NCBI RefSeq assembly: GCF_900232995.1
Contig: NZ_OCVX01000003.1
Span: 2,140,895 to 2,204,894 of the forward strand
Direction of reading: 5' to 3'
DNA: 64,000 nt
From: Mycobacterium simulans
GTDB lineage: Bacteria; Actinomycetota; Actinomycetes; Mycobacteriales; Mycobacteriaceae
Below are positions 45,185-59,283 of the stretch, in pieces. The position numbers and the translations under genes were made by a program. The notes below the pieces were generated by a model. The model saw nothing but the letters and a program-made list of their open reading frames with translations, had not been told where the DNA came from and did no database searches. Numbering within the stretch: the first letter of the stretch is position 1; every line of letters starts with the position of its first letter.

Positions 45185-46660
45185 CTAAACGACCACAAAA
45201 AATGAATCTCGGTAGGTTTCAAGAAGTCTCAACCATAGTTCACTGATGGTTGGGAAGCACGGAACCGCGTGCCACAACCGATCGATGGGCACCTGGCCGG
45301 CGACGGCGACCGTGGCCGCGTGCAGCATTTCCGTGACGCCCGGGCCGACCATCGTCACACCGAGCAGGTGGCCGCGATCGACGTCGACCACCATGCGTGC
45401 CCTGCCCGCATATCCGTCGGCGTAGAGCTTGGCTCCCGTTACAACGTCGCCAATTTCGACATCGATTGTCTTGACTCGGTGCCCGGCCTGCACCGCCCGT
45501 TCCGTCGTCAGCCCCACCGCGGCGACTTCGGGGTCGGTGAAGAAGGCCTGCGGCACCGCGTGGTGGTCGGCGGTGGTCGCGTGCACCCCCCAGGGCGCGG
45601 TGTCCACTGGCATACCCGCGGCGCGGGCGCCGATGGCCGCACCGGCAATGCGCGCCTGATACTTGCCTTGATGGGTCAGCAGCGCGCGATGATTGACATC
45701 GCCGGCCGCATAGAGCCAACCGCCTTCCACTGTCTGGACGCAACAGGTGTCATCGACTTCGAGCCAACTGCCCGGGGTCAGTCCCACTGTTTCCAAACCG
45801 ATATGGTCGGTCAGGGGCTTGCGGCCGGTGGCAAACAGTATTTCGTCGACCTCAAGCTCGGTATCGTCGTCCAAAGTGAGGACCACGGGGCAATAGGGGT
45901 AAGGCCGGCGGAGTTCGCGGACTGACACACCCACGCGCACGTCCACGCCCGCGTTGGCGAGTCCGCGGCGGACAAGCGCCCCCACGAAAGGCTCCATCCG
46001 AGGCAGCAGGTGAGAGCCTCTAGCCAGTAACGTCACCTTTGAGCCCAATCCTTGCCAGGCCGTTGCCATTTCGACGCCCACGCCCCCGGCTCCGACGACG
46101 GCAAGCCGGTTCGGGACGTCGCTGCTGTCGGTGGCTTCGCGGTTGGTCCACGGTCGGGCTTCGGAGAGGCCGGGCAAGTCGGGCAGCGCGGGCCGGCTTC
46201 CGGTGCAGACGACAACTGCATGCCGTACTGCCAGCACTACCTCCTTGCCGCTCGGTGTAGTGACGACGACTCGTCGCGGACCGTCCAACCGTCCATGCCC
46301 GCGTACCAGGGTCGCGCCGATGCCATCCACCCAGTCGCTTTGGCCGGTGTCGTCCCAGTCTTTTACGTAGCGATCGCGGCGGCCGAAGACACCGGCCGGG
46401 TCTATCGAACCGGCCACCGCTTCGCGCGCCCCGTCGATTCGGCGGGCCTCGGAGATGGCGATGACTGGACGCAGCAAGGCTTTGCTGGGCACACACGCCC
46501 AGTACGAGCATTCGCCTCCGACGAGTTCCCGTTCAACCACCGCGACGCTCAGACCCGAAGCCCGGGCTCGATCTGCGGCATTCTGTCCAACCGGCCCCGC
46601 GCCTAGTACCACAACATCGTATTCCCTGTCGTAGTCCTGTTGCTCCTGGTCGGCTGCCAT
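45185..46660 (-). CDS. lpdB: Pyridine nucleotide-disulfide oxidoreductase (LpdB type)
   Basis: A 491-aa flavoprotein. FAD site VVVLGAGPVGQNAADRA, redox pair in GGECSYWACVPSKALL (Cys-x4-Cys), NAD site VVGAGGVGVEMA, and the C-terminal dimer domain. The expected C-terminal HxxxxE of lipoamide dehydrogenases appears as 'HAVPCFPTISE'. It looks like Rv0794c (LpdB) or mercuric-reductase-like proteins, true partner unknown. Start at ATG 46660 behind GAAAGGATGG. Confidence 0.88.
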   Translation of the reverse strand: MAADQEQQDYDREYDVVVLGAGPVGQNAADRARASGLSVAVVERELVGGECSYWACVPSKALLRPVIAISEARRIDGAREAVAGSIDPAGVFGRRDRYVKDWDDTGQSDWVDGIGATLVRGHGRLDGPRRVVVTTPSGKEVVLAVRHAVVVCTGSRPALPDLPGLSEARPWTNREATDSSDVPNRLAVVGAGGVGVEMATAWQGLGSKVTLLARGSHLLPRMEPFVGALVRRGLANAGVDVRVGVSVRELRRPYPYCPVVLTLDDDTELEVDEILFATGRKPLTDHIGLETVGLTPGSWLEVDDTCCVQTVEGGWLYAAGDVNHRALLTHQGKYQARIAGAAIGARAAGMPVDTAPWGVHATTADHHAVPQAFFTDPEVAAVGLTTERAVQAGHRVKTIDVEIGDVVTGAKLYADGYAGRARMVVDVDRGHLLGVTMVGPGVTEMLHAATVAVAGQVPIDRLWHAVPCFPTISELWLRLLETYRDSFFVVV

Positions 46661-46836
46661 GCTCAGCCATCCTTTCGGTTGGTCCTCAAAATGACGCTAC
46701 CCCGTGACTCTGCCGCTAAATCACCTCTGGTACAGGGGGATTGCCAATTTTCTCACGATCCGAGCCCGGTGCAGCTAGGTTAATGGCTGCCACTGCGGGA
46801 GTGAATGTCGTGGTGGGGGAGAGTCAAGGAGTCGTG

Positions 46837-48699
46837 ATGGCGAATTTCGCATTGCTGCCACCGGAAATCAATTCGGCGCTGATGTTCACCGGCGCGGGGC
46901 CGGGGCCGCTGCTGGAGGCCGCGGTGGCCTGGGATGGGTTGTCTTTCGAGCTGGGTTCGGCGGCGTCCTCGTTCGGCTCGATAACTTCGGGTTTGGCAAC
47001 TCAAGCATGGCAAGGTCCGGCGGCGGCGGCGATGGTAGCGGCGGCCGCACCCTATGCAAGTTGGCTGGACGCTGCCGCGACACGGGCTGCCGGCGCCGCG
47101 GGGCAGGCCCGGGCGGTGGCAGGCGTCTTTGAGGCCGCACGCACGGCGATGGTTCAGCCGATCGCGGTGGCTGCCAACCGTTCTCAGATCGTGTCGCTAG
47201 TGCTGTCGAACCTGTTCGGGCAAAACGCCCCCGCGATCGCGGCCGTCGAGGGCATCTACGAGGAGATGTGGGCCCAGGACGTGGCCGCGATGGTCGGGTA
47301 TCACGCCGGAGCGTCCGCGGCGGCTGCGCAGTTGACGTCGTGGCAGCGGTCACTGCACAGCGTGCTCGGGATCCCCGGGAACTGGGGCGTCGGCAACACC
47401 GGAAGCAACAACCTGGGCAACGGCAACACCGGTAACCAGAATGCGGGTAACGGGAACATCGGGAATTCCAACCTCGGTAGTGGCAATACCGGTAGTTCCA
47501 ACGTGGGCGGCGGGAACACCGGCAATTCAAACATTGGTGGCGGCAATCACGGCGAGACGAACATCGGCGGTGGCAATTCCGGCACCGGAAACGTGGGCGG
47601 CGGCAACAGCGGTAAACAGAATGTCGGTTTCGGCAATGCGGGGACAGGGAATATCGGCGGCGGCAACAAGGGCGACGGAAACATCGGCTTCGGAAACATC
47701 GGCCCTACCGACACTGCGGCCCACTCCAACATCGGTAGCGGAAATACCGGCAGCTTCAACAGGGGCTCCGGGAACACCGGCGATGGCAACTGGGGCTTCG
47801 GCAACACCGGCAACGGCAATATCGGCTTCGGCAACACCGGCAACGGCAACATCGGCATCGGGCTCACCGGCAACAATCAGATTGGCATCGGTGGCCTGAA
47901 CACCGGCAGCGGCAACATCGGCTTCGGCAACTCGGGCAGCGGCAATATCGGATTCTTCAACTCCGGAAACAACAATGTGGGCTTCTTCAACTCGGGCTTT
48001 GCCAACACGGGCTTTGAGATTTCGGGAACGAACAATACGGGTTTCCAAACCACGGGCGGCACTGTCACGGGCGCCTGGAATACCGGTCTGAACACCACAG
48101 GTTTCGGAAACACGGCGGGGGAAGTCACCGGGGCATTCAACTCGGGCCGCTACACCACGGGCCTCTTCAACTCCGCCGATCAGGTCACGGGCATGTTCAA
48201 CTCGGGCAAGTCTTCGACCGGCTTCTTCAACTCGGGGCATGGCAACACCGGGTGGGCCAACGCTGGTGCGGTGAACACCGGGTTCGGGAACTCCGGCAAC
48301 ACCAACACCGGCGGCTTCAACGCGGGCAACCTAAATACCGGCTTCGGAAATATGGGTAACGGCCCTGGGCTCAGCTCGGGTTTCGCAAACACAGGGACGG
48401 GCACATCGGGCTTCTTTAACCAGGGCAACAACGCCTCCGGCTTTACCAATGCAGGAGACGACACCTCGGGCGCGCGTAACGGAGCTCCCGATGGTTCGGG
48501 CTTCAATAACTCGGGTTTCGGCGGTTCGGGTTTCCAGAATTCCAGCGATCGGGGTTCCGGCTTCTTCAACAGCGTCAACAATGGCGTGGGTTTCCAGAAC
48601 TCGGGTTTCTTCAACACCGGCATCCGTAACTCGGGCGCCGGCAACGTGAGTGTCTACCCAGGCGATTCTCACGGGCATTCCGGTTTCTTCCACCGGTGA
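46837..48699 (+). CDS. PPE-MPTR family protein
   Basis: A 620-aa PPE protein starting [17 protein letters not shown], behind AAGGAG; PPE motif at 8-10 and WQG at the ESX turn. The first ~180 residues are the helical PPE domain. From ~185 the rest is Asn-Gly-rich pentapeptide tandem repeats (NxGxGN, SGFFNSG, NTGFGNT), i.e. the major polymorphic tandem repeat class. Type VII (ESX-5-like) export is expected. No PE partner is adjacent. Reverse-strand open frames here are shadows of the repeats. H37Rv carries IS elements at this position instead. Confidence 0.95.
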   Translation: MANFALLPPEINSALMFTGAGPGPLLEAAVAWDGLSFELGSAASSFGSITSGLATQAWQGPAAAAMVAAAAPYASWLDAAATRAAGAAGQARAVAGVFEAARTAMVQPIAVAANRSQIVSLVLSNLFGQNAPAIAAVEGIYEEMWAQDVAAMVGYHAGASAAAAQLTSWQRSLHSVLGIPGNWGVGNTGSNNLGNGNTGNQNAGNGNIGNSNLGSGNTGSSNVGGGNTGNSNIGGGNHGETNIGGGNSGTGNVGGGNSGKQNVGFGNAGTGNIGGGNKGDGNIGFGNIGPTDTAAHSNIGSGNTGSFNRGSGNTGDGNWGFGNTGNGNIGFGNTGNGNIGIGLTGNNQIGIGGLNTGSGNIGFGNSGSGNIGFFNSGNNNVGFFNSGFANTGFEISGTNNTGFQTTGGTVTGAWNTGLNTTGFGNTAGEVTGAFNSGRYTTGLFNSADQVTGMFNSGKSSTGFFNSGHGNTGWANAGAVNTGFGNSGNTNTGGFNAGNLNTGFGNMGNGPGLSSGFANTGTGTSGFFNQGNNASGFTNAGDDTSGARNGAPDGSGFNNSGFGGSGFQNSSDRGSGFFNSVNNGVGFQNSGFFNTGIRNSGAGNVSVYPGDSHGHSGFFHR

Positions 48700-48779
48700 G
48701 ATCAGTGGTTGTTAATCAGCATCGCTGAATACATGCGCAGGCGCCGTCGGGCACCAGCACGCTTCCGGCGCGCCGGCTC

Positions 48780-49586
48780 TTAGTCCGGCTTCGGGCTGAG
48801 CGCGACCGACGCCTCAGACGTGTAGCACAGGAACGTCAACGTCTCTTGCAGATACAACTGCACCGTGTCGGCGTCATGGCTGAGGTAACCGATCGACACA
48901 TCGGTACCCAACTGTAGGTCGAAGTCACCGCCGCGGGTGGTCAATACGAAAGCACCGTCGATGGCCGGTGCCCAGATGATTTCCCCGTCGACGAGCCGGT
49001 TCAGATGCTCGCGGATGGGATAGCCGTGTTCGGTTGTTTCACTGACCTTGGTGTAGACGTCGGCGCTCAACAGCACCGAATACGGCCCGTCCACACCGGC
49101 CAACCGCAGTTCCGACAACGCCTGGCTGATCACGTCAGGAATGTCGCGTGGGTCGTCGGGCAAGGTCAGCGCCGGGTTCGAGCTCGCGTGCCGGATACCC
49201 TCGATCGACGCGGGAGCGTAACCCTCGAAGATGCTGCGGTCCTCGACGAAGGCCAACTTCTTGGCTGCCTTCTTGACCGGCTCCCAGTCGGAGTCCTTCG
49301 AACCACGCTCGACGTCGTCGATCTCGTTGCGCGACAAGGTAAACGGAACCCGCAGCCGGATCAGGGGTTTGCTATCCCGCAAGTGGGCGATCACGCCGTC
49401 GGTGGGCGCCTGCACGTCGATCAGCCTCCCGGTGCTGACCGCCGCGGTGACCGGTCCACCGGGCTCGCTGACGTCGACGACCCGGCGACCCGCGATGTGG
49501 CGTTTGAATGTGCGGGCGGCCTCCAATTCGATGTCTGCCCAAGCGGATTCGGTGACCGGTGCGAGATCGCGGTACAAATTGTTCAT
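48780..49586 (-). CDS. cfp29: Family 1 encapsulin shell protein (Cfp29)
   Basis: A 268-aa HK97-fold protein starting [20 protein letters not shown], the hallmark of family-1 encapsulins. It assembles a 60-subunit protein nanocompartment in the cytoplasm. Corresponds to Cfp29 (Rv0798c), a known secreted-antigen-labelled shell. Start ATG overlaps the DyP stop (CGATGA), so shell and cargo are coupled. Confidence 0.97.
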   Translation of the reverse strand: MNNLYRDLAPVTESAWADIELEAARTFKRHIAGRRVVDVSEPGGPVTAAVSTGRLIDVQAPTDGVIAHLRDSKPLIRLRVPFTLSRNEIDDVERGSKDSDWEPVKKAAKKLAFVEDRSIFEGYAPASIEGIRHASSNPALTLPDDPRDIPDVISQALSELRLAGVDGPYSVLLSADVYTKVSETTEHGYPIREHLNRLVDGEIIWAPAIDGAFVLTTRGGDFDLQLGTDVSIGYLSHDADTVQLYLQETLTFLCYTSEASVALSPKPD

Positions 49587-50620
49587 CGAGATGTTCCTTT
49601 CAGGCTGCCGATCCCGAGTGATCCGTCGTCAGAAGCAGGAGTATCTGCGGGGGCTCTCACCTGCGCGCAGGGCAGGGGCGGTGGATCGTCGAGGAAGTCG
49701 ATGGTGGGGGAAAAGAACAGTCCGCCGGTGGCCGCAGTGGAGAAGTCTAGGATGCGGTCGGTATTTCCCGGTGGATCGCCGAGAAACATGTTGCGCAGCA
49801 TCTGTTCGGTCACCGCCGGGGTGCGGGAATAGCCAATGAAGTAGGTGCCGTACTCACCTTTGCCAACTTCGCCGAACGGCATATTGTGTCGCACGATCTT
49901 CAGCTCGGCGCCGTCCTCGTCGGTGATGACGTTGAGCGCTACATGTGAGTTGGACGGCTTGACGTCGTCGCCGAGTTCGATGTCATCCAGCTTCGTGCGG
50001 CCGATCACGCGTTCCTGCTCGGTGGCCGATAGCGATTCCCACGAGGCCATGTCATGCAGGTACTTCTGCACGTGTACATAACATGCGCCCGCAAAGTCGG
50101 GATCTTCATCACCAATTGTGGTGGCGCTGACGGCGATTGGGCCGTCGGGGTTTTCGGTGCCGTCGACAAAGCCCAGCAGATCACGGTTGTCGAAGAACCG
50201 GAACCCATGCACCTCGTCCACGACGGTCACCGCGCCGGCCATCGACTTGACGATGCGGCCGGCCAGCTCGAAGCAGACGTCCAACGTCTCGGCGCGGATG
50301 TGGAACAACAGGTCGCCCGGAGTGGCCGGGGCGACGTGCCGCGGCCCGGCCAGCGGGATGAACGGATGCAGCTCGGCGGGCCGAGGTCCGCTGAATAATC
50401 GGTCCCAGGCGCCGGACCCGATCGAGGCCACCACCGACAGGTGTTTGGTCGGGTCACGGAAGCCGATCGCGCGCACCAGACCGGACAGGTCTTGCAACGC
50501 GTCGTGCACGATCGCCTCGCCACCGTCGTCGATCGTGGCCACCAGGAAGATTGCGGCAGGCGTCAACGGTGCCAGAACCGGCTGGGGCTGAACAGCGGGC
50601 ACAGGCTTGATGCTAGACAT
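49583..50620 (-). CDS. dyp: Dye-decolourising peroxidase, encapsulin cargo
   Basis: A 345-aa DyP heme peroxidase. GFVDGTENP is the GxxDG motif, the proximal His is in NSHVALN, and the distal Arg in RHNMPFGE. Its C-terminus [11 protein letters not shown] is the canonical encapsulin cargo-loading peptide. It corresponds to Rv0799c. The ATG (50620) is only 6 bp from the divergent pepC ATG, so the promoters must lie within the opposite gene. Confidence 0.97.
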   Translation of the reverse strand: MSSIKPVPAVQPQPVLAPLTPAAIFLVATIDDGGEAIVHDALQDLSGLVRAIGFRDPTKHLSVVASIGSGAWDRLFSGPRPAELHPFIPLAGPRHVAPATPGDLLFHIRAETLDVCFELAGRIVKSMAGAVTVVDEVHGFRFFDNRDLLGFVDGTENPDGPIAVSATTIGDEDPDFAGACYVHVQKYLHDMASWESLSATEQERVIGRTKLDDIELGDDVKPSNSHVALNVITDEDGAELKIVRHNMPFGEVGKGEYGTYFIGYSRTPAVTEQMLRNMFLGDPPGNTDRILDFSTAATGGLFFSPTIDFLDDPPPLPCAQVRAPADTPASDDGSLGIGSLKGTSR

Positions 50621-50626
50621 GCCTAC

Positions 50627-51883
50627 ATGACAGCCACGGCAGCGGGCTTGTGCGAATTCATCGACGCTTCTCCGTCACCGTTTCATGTTTGCGCCACGGT
50701 GGCCCGACGGCTGCACGACGCTGGGTACACCGAACTCAACGAGGCCGACTCCTGGCCGGACCAACCGGGCCGCTACTTCACCGTCCGGGCCGGGTCATTG
50801 GTGGCCTGGAATTCCGACGCGGCGGCGAGCGCGTTCCGGATCGTCGGCGCCCACACCGACAGCCCCAATCTGCGGGTCAAGCAACACCCGGACCGGCTGG
50901 TCGCCGGCTGGCAGGTGGTGGCGCTGGAGCCGTACGGGGGAGCATGGCTGAACTCCTGGCTGGACCGTGATCTGGGCATCAGCGGTCGACTGTCGGTGCG
51001 AGACGGCGCCCGGGTCACTCACCGGCTGGTTCGGATCGACGATCCGATCCTGCGGGTGCCGCAGCTGGCCATTCATCTGGCCGAGGACCGCAAGTCCGTC
51101 ACGCTGGATCCGCAACGGCACATCAACGCGGTGTGGGGGATCGGCCGGGAAACGGGTTCATTCGTGGGCTACGTCGCCGAGCGGGCCGGGGTGGCCGAAT
51201 CCGATGTGCTTGCCGCCGACCTGATGACGCACGACCTGACCCCGTCGGCCGTGATCGGTGCCGACGCCAGCCTGCTCAGCGCGCCGCGGCTGGACAATCA
51301 GGCGAGCTGCTACGCGGGTCTGGAAGCCCTGCTGGCCGCCCAGCCGCGTGACTACCTACCCGTGTTGGTGCTCTTCGACCACGAGGAGGTCGGCTCCAGC
51401 TCCGGTCACGGCGCCCAGTCCAACCTGCTGGGCACAGTCCTGGAACGCATCGTGCTCGTCGCCGGCGGTAGCCGGGAAGACTATCTACGGCGACTGCCCG
51501 TTTCGCTGCTGGCGTCGGCGGACATGGCACACGCCACGCATCCCAACTATCCCGAGCGTCACGAGCCCGGCCATCTAATCGAGGTCAACGCGGGCCCGGT
51601 GCTCAAGGTGCACCCGAACCTGCGCTACGCCACCGATGGACGCACCGCGGCGGCGTTCGCGCTGGCCTGCGAGCAGGCCGGAGTCCCACTCCAGCGCTAC
51701 GAGCATCGCGCCGACCTGCCATGCGGGTCGACGATCGGGCCACTGGCCTCGGCGCGGACCGGAATACCCACCGTCGACGTTGGCGCCGCTCAGCTTGCGA
51801 TGCATTCCGCGCGTGAATTGATGGGCGCTCACGATGTCGCCGCCTACTCGGCGGCACTACGAGCGTTTCTGTCGGCCGGCTGA
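50627..51883 (+). CDS. pepC: M18 aspartyl-type aminopeptidase
   Basis: A 418-aa zinc aminopeptidase of the M18 family. Metal ligands are visible in 'AHTDSPN', 'DNQASCYAG', '[13 protein letters not shown]' and '[10 protein letters not shown]'. Start ATG at 50627 gives [15 protein letters not shown]. Rv0800 type. Divergent from dyp at 6 bp. Cytoplasmic peptide turnover. Confidence 0.95.
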   Translation: MTATAAGLCEFIDASPSPFHVCATVARRLHDAGYTELNEADSWPDQPGRYFTVRAGSLVAWNSDAAASAFRIVGAHTDSPNLRVKQHPDRLVAGWQVVALEPYGGAWLNSWLDRDLGISGRLSVRDGARVTHRLVRIDDPILRVPQLAIHLAEDRKSVTLDPQRHINAVWGIGRETGSFVGYVAERAGVAESDVLAADLMTHDLTPSAVIGADASLLSAPRLDNQASCYAGLEALLAAQPRDYLPVLVLFDHEEVGSSSGHGAQSNLLGTVLERIVLVAGGSREDYLRRLPVSLLASADMAHATHPNYPERHEPGHLIEVNAGPVLKVHPNLRYATDGRTAAAFALACEQAGVPLQRYEHRADLPCGSTIGPLASARTGIPTVDVGAAQLAMHSARELMGAHDVAAYSAALRAFLSAG

Positions 51884-51897
51884 CCTACCATCCGGCT

Positions 51898-55213
<3,316 letters not shown>

Positions 55214-55260
55214 GTGGCACAGCTCACAATTGCGCGGATGTCGTCGGCGGCGCCGCTATG

Positions 55261-55289
55261 ATTGTTGGCTCGCGACCAAAACCAACAAT
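55261..55289 (+). promoter_or_regulatory. Inverted repeat upstream of the phosphodiesterase
   Basis: ATTGTTGG at 55261-55268 and CCAACAAT at 55282-55289 form an 8-bp perfect dyad with a 13-base loop, 13 bp before the GTG at 55302. It could be an operator or fold over the ribosome site (GGAAGGG). Confidence 0.4.
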
Positions 55290-55301
55290 TGATGGAAGGG
55301 T

Positions 55302-56270
55302 GTGGCACCTCCGGTGCACAGACTTAGGGCCGCGGAGCATCCGCGGCCGGATTACGTTCTTCTCCACATCAGCGACACTCATCTCATCGCAGGGGATCGC
55401 CCGCTTTACGGAGCGGTAAATGCCGACGACCGGCTGGGCGACCTGCTTCAACAGTTAAATCACTCCGGGCTCCGTCCCGACGCGATCGTCTTCACCGGCG
55501 ATCTGGCCGACAAGGGCGAGCCGGAGGCCTATCGCAAGCTTCGCGACCTAGTCGAGCCATTCGCCGCCGAGCTGGCTGCCGAGCTCGTCTGGGTAATGGG
55601 CAACCACGACAACCGTGCCGAATTGCGCAAGTTCCTGCTGGACGAGGCGCCGTCGATGGCGCCGCTGGACCGCGTGCGAATGATCGACGGCCTGCGCGTC
55701 ATCACGTTGGACACCTCGGTGCCGGAACATCATCATGGCGAAGTCAGCGCGGCGCAATTGGATTGGCTCGCCCGAGAATTGGCAACCTCGGCGCCGGACG
55801 GCACCATCTTGGCGTTGCATCATCCGCCGATTCCGAGTGTGTTGGACATGGCCGTCACGGTTGAGCTGCGTGACCAGGCCTCCCTGGGGCGGGTACTCAA
55901 GGGAAGCGACGTGCGCACCATTTTGGCCGGGCACCTGCACTACTCCACGAACGCGACCTTCGTCGGGATTCCGGTTTCGGTGGCGTCGGCCACGTGCTAC
56001 ACGCAGGATTTAACGGTTGCCGCTGGGGGAACCCGGGGCCGAGACGGCGCTCAGGGCTGCAACCTTGTACACGTCTACCAAGACACCGTGGTGCACTCGG
56101 TGATTCCGCTTGGCGGCGGACAAACAGTGGGCACCTTTGTTTCGCCCGCGCAAGCGAAGCGCAACATCACCGAAAGCGGCATATTCATCGAGCCGTCGCG
56201 GCGCGATTCACTGTTCAAGCACCCTCCGATGGTGCTGACACGGTCGGCACCGCAAAGTCCGGCCGGCTGA
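55302..56270 (+). CDS. Class III cyclic-nucleotide phosphodiesterase (Rv0805 type)
   Basis: A 322-aa calcineurin-like metallophosphoesterase with all metal motifs: DTHL, GDLADKG, GNHDN, HHPP, GHLHYS. Rv0805 of M. tuberculosis is the known dinuclear-metal cAMP phosphodiesterase that also affects cell-wall traits. Start GTG behind GAAGGG. Its 3' end overlaps cpsY by 56 bp. Confidence 0.95.
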   Translation: MAPPVHRLRAAEHPRPDYVLLHISDTHLIAGDRPLYGAVNADDRLGDLLQQLNHSGLRPDAIVFTGDLADKGEPEAYRKLRDLVEPFAAELAAELVWVMGNHDNRAELRKFLLDEAPSMAPLDRVRMIDGLRVITLDTSVPEHHHGEVSAAQLDWLARELATSAPDGTILALHHPPIPSVLDMAVTVELRDQASLGRVLKGSDVRTILAGHLHYSTNATFVGIPVSVASATCYTQDLTVAAGGTRGRDGAQGCNLVHVYQDTVVHSVIPLGGGQTVGTFVSPAQAKRNITESGIFIEPSRRDSLFKHPPMVLTRSAPQSPAG

Positions 56271-57804
56271 CGTCAGCAGCGACTTTCTCCCAAGGCGCGG
56301 GGATCGGGAAGTAGCGTTCCAAGAAGCTGACAACCCGTTCGGCACGCTCGGCGGCGGGGACTTCGGGAAAACTACCGTCGTTGAGACAGAAGAAGTCGTA
56401 ACCGTGTCGCTTCCGCAACTCAGGAAGCAAATTCAAGCCCGCGTAGCTGGTGGTGTCTACGTATAGGACTTTGGCCTTCTCCTGTTGGACTGCGCGTCCG
56501 GTCATTAGCGCGTAGTAGTGGTAGAACGAGTTGGTCACCGAGATGTCGGTGCCCGACCGGAACGCACTGGCCTGAGTGCGGGCGAATTCGTCTGGGAATT
56601 CTCGCTCCATCTCGATCAGCACGCTCTTGCGCAACGGCACCGCGGTGTGCTCGAGATGACGGGTAATGACCTGCCCGAACCGCTCGAATAGCAACTCGCG
56701 GTTCACCCGGGCCGCGTTCTCAAAGCCACTGCGCGTGGGATCGTTTGCGCCCAGCCCGATCCGAGTCTTGGCTTCGATGAACCGGGTGACCCCTCCCGGA
56801 GAGAAGAACATGCTGGCCTTGAGCGGTCGGCCGAAGAACATGTCGTCATTGGAGTACAGGAAATGCTCGCTGAGATCGGCGATGTTGTGCAGCTGACTTT
56901 CCACCGCATGCGAGTTGTAGGTGGGCAACGCGGCACGATCGGAAAAGTGGTCCTCGGCGCGCACAATGGTGATCTTGGGGTGCTCGGCCAACCATGGCGG
57001 CGGCAACGAATCCGTCGCAATGAAGATGCGGCGGATCCACGGAGCAAACATATTTACCGAACGCAGTGCGTATTTCAACTCGTCGATCTGCCGGATCCGC
57101 GCTTCGGCGTCGTCGCCTTCACCGACCACGACCTGCGACATTTGTGCCGCGCGCCGCGCACGGAACTCCGGATCACTGCCGTCGACCCAGGAGAACACCA
57201 TGTCGATATCGAATGTCACGTCGCTGGCGTGCGGCGTGAACATCCCCTCGATGGTGGCCCACTTGTACCCGTACAGCTTGACGGTCGTCGGGACTAGCTC
57301 TGAGCGTGGCAGCACCTTGCGGGTAAGCGAGTTTTCCACCGGACAGCGGATCATCGTCTCCTCGAACACCCAGAATTGAAGTTCCACACCAAACGCCGGC
57401 CCATAGCGAAATCCTCCGGGCGCAATGCGTCGTCGGTACAACCGCACGATGCGCGGATCGACCAGCCGAGAGAGCCCGCCGGTGGCAACTAGAACCGGGG
57501 AAAGACCTCGCTCATCAATGGTTTTGGCGTACATCGGTTCCGCGGCGCACGCGGCAACCAGCGCACGCTCTAACGCTGGGCGCAGCTCGATGTTGATCGC
57601 GAGCACTGGCCGGTTCTTGTGGTTGCGTATCAGCAGATACGGAATATCGGCCTTGTTCAAGACCTTTCGCAGAAACACCAGATCCTCGATCTGTGCCTCA
57701 TGAGGGGTCAGGCTGGATTCCAGACGCGCGATCTTGCCTCGCCGGGTGACGATGATGGGATTCATGGCGGGCCGACCGCCGTCGCGCGACATGAGCTTGG
57801 GCAT
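56215..57804 (-). CDS. cpsY: Stealth-family sugar-phosphotransferase CpsY
   Basis: A 529-aa Stealth-type capsule/exopolysaccharide phosphotransferase. CR1 is [16 protein letters not shown]2 '[21 protein letters not shown]', then '[20 protein letters not shown]' with the DDM metal acid pair. Rv0806c type. Probably transfers sugar-1-phosphate to a glycan. Convergent with the phosphodiesterase (56-bp overlap); ~200-bp spacer before the lipoprotein gene. Confidence 0.93.
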   Translation of the reverse strand: MPKLMSRDGGRPAMNPIIVTRRGKIARLESSLTPHEAQIEDLVFLRKVLNKADIPYLLIRNHKNRPVLAINIELRPALERALVAACAAEPMYAKTIDERGLSPVLVATGGLSRLVDPRIVRLYRRRIAPGGFRYGPAFGVELQFWVFEETMIRCPVENSLTRKVLPRSELVPTTVKLYGYKWATIEGMFTPHASDVTFDIDMVFSWVDGSDPEFRARRAAQMSQVVVGEGDDAEARIRQIDELKYALRSVNMFAPWIRRIFIATDSLPPPWLAEHPKITIVRAEDHFSDRAALPTYNSHAVESQLHNIADLSEHFLYSNDDMFFGRPLKASMFFSPGGVTRFIEAKTRIGLGANDPTRSGFENAARVNRELLFERFGQVITRHLEHTAVPLRKSVLIEMEREFPDEFARTQASAFRSGTDISVTNSFYHYYALMTGRAVQQEKAKVLYVDTTSYAGLNLLPELRKRHGYDFFCLNDGSFPEVPAAERAERVVSFLERYFPIPAPWEKVAADVSRPDFAVPTVSAPSEGA

Positions 57805-57903
57805 CAGAACACCGCCTTAGGGACTTTAGGGGAAGTGTGGCGACTAGGGCACCGAGAGGATCTCATAGATCGGACGTCAGCGCATGGTAGAGACAGTGCA
57901 TTT

Positions 57904-57928
57904 GCACGGACTTCACATGAAGTTGTGC
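57904..57928. promoter_or_regulatory. Dyad in the cpsY upstream spacer
   Basis: ACTTCA/TGAAGT (57910-57915 and 57918-57923) with outer GCAC/GTGC arms (57904-57907 and 57925-57928) form a compact dyad about 100 bp upstream of the cpsY start (57804). Position suits an operator. The rest of 57805-58013 shows no gene. Confidence 0.35.
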
Positions 57929-58013
57929 GGTACGTCGATAATGCTTGCAGCACAGCAGATTTAGCGCATTGCCGACATCTTCTGTAAACCTGTCCGTTGT
58001 ATGTGCGTCACAG

Positions 58014-59270
58014 TCAGTACACCCGGTCGGGCTGGTCGGCGACGACGCTGCCGTCCGGTAGCAGCAGCGGTCCCTGGCCGCCATCGGGCACGTCGAAACC
58101 CTGGGTAGCACACGGATACGGCGGGCTCATCGGAAGCGGCTCGATGAATGTCGGGTTCACCAGCCATCGGCCGTCGGAGTTGGAATAGGCCCGGCACATC
58201 AGCTCGATCTGGTTCCGATTGAGAACCAGCCGCAATGCGGTGGCGTCCGAGATGAAGGTCACATCGCCGTCGGAGTCGCCTGCGCCGAACGCCTGGCGCC
58301 GCTCCTGCGGCAGCTGCTGGAATGCCGCCGCGCCCGGCGCGCCGAACACCTGCTCGTTGACCCGGCAGCGTTTGCCTTCGTTGTAGGGGATCGATGGCTC
58401 ACCGCCGCACATTGCTAGACGCGCCGTCAGAACGTCACCATCGTGTTCGGTGCGAACACCCATCACGCGGTCGGCGGCGATACCGACGTCAGCGGCCCAA
58501 AGCCGGACGATCGGCTCGGCGGATGCGGAGACGACGCGCACGTCGAATCCATTGGCCTGCAGGGTTGCGACGAGATCCCGCATCTGTGCGTAATAACGCA
58601 CCCAGCCGACCTGGTGGGATGTGCCGACCGTCTGCTCAGCCTTCTCGGGGGCGTCCAGGTTTTCCTGCCGGGCCGCTGCGGCGAATCCGGTTACCTCCGC
58701 GTCGCTCCAGCCGGCCAGCAGTTGCGCTCCCCAGGCATCGGAGGGTTGCATGCGGCGATGATTGAAGTTGCCGAACGCCGTTGCCCCTGAGCGGGTCTCG
58801 CGGTTGGTGTACACCGACACCAGCTCGTCCGCACATCCAGTGTTGGCGCCGGTGGGCAACGGCTGGCCGGGATCGGCGAGTTCACCACATGCGGCGGCCA
58901 GCGCAGCAGCGGCTGGTGGTGTCAGGTATGCGCTGGTGGTGGTCCAATCCCGGTTGGCGGGTTGACGGATTTTGGAGTTGCGCACCATCCAGAAGAATGT
59001 CGCGTTCCCGATGTCGTTTCGCACCATCGTGTTGTCCCAGTCGAACAACGCCAAAGGGGCGCCGCTGGTGACGGATCCGGCTTTACCGCAGGTCCCCAGT
59101 TGCCTAATCATGCCGTCAATCCGGTCGCGATTATCCCCATACCATCCGGGATCGGCGGCCAGGGTCCGGCAGCCCGCGCTGGGCGTACCCGGGTGTGCGC
59201 CGGTGCAGCCGGTGAGCGCCAGCACGCCCGCAACCACAGCCGCGAGCGTCCGCGAAGGCGACAGTGTCAT
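58014..59270 (-). CDS. Lipoprotein with HAD-type phosphatase domain
   Basis: A 418-aa protein from ATG 59270 behind GAGGGAAA; the longer open frame upstream overlaps the Mce gene. Signal peptide and lipobox LALTG-C (Cys ~21) place it on the outer face of the membrane. A HAD phosphatase core follows: DWDNT (nucleophile motif), 'VVSASAEP' (motif II) and 'GAGDSDGDVTF' (motif IV). It starts 13 bp after the orphan Mce gene. Substrate unknown; the combination of HAD and Mce is unusual. Confidence 0.85.
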   Translation of the reverse strand: MTLSPSRTLAAVVAGVLALTGCTGAHPGTPSAGCRTLAADPGWYGDNRDRIDGMIRQLGTCGKAGSVTSGAPLALFDWDNTMVRNDIGNATFFWMVRNSKIRQPANRDWTTTSAYLTPPAAAALAAACGELADPGQPLPTGANTGCADELVSVYTNRETRSGATAFGNFNHRRMQPSDAWGAQLLAGWSDAEVTGFAAAARQENLDAPEKAEQTVGTSHQVGWVRYYAQMRDLVATLQANGFDVRVVSASAEPIVRLWAADVGIAADRVMGVRTEHDGDVLTARLAMCGGEPSIPYNEGKRCRVNEQVFGAPGAAAFQQLPQERRQAFGAGDSDGDVTFISDATALRLVLNRNQIELMCRAYSNSDGRWLVNPTFIEPLPMSPPYPCATQGFDVPDGGQGPLLLPDGSVVADQPDRVY

Positions 59271-59283
59271 GGATTTCCCTCGG

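Noticed and set aside
47380..48640. Dense short tandem repeats resembling a CRISPR or VNTR array
   Set aside because: They are the in-frame Asn-Gly pentapeptide repeats of the PPE-MPTR protein. There is no fixed repeat-spacer alternation, and reverse-strand long open frames follow the same codon periodicity.
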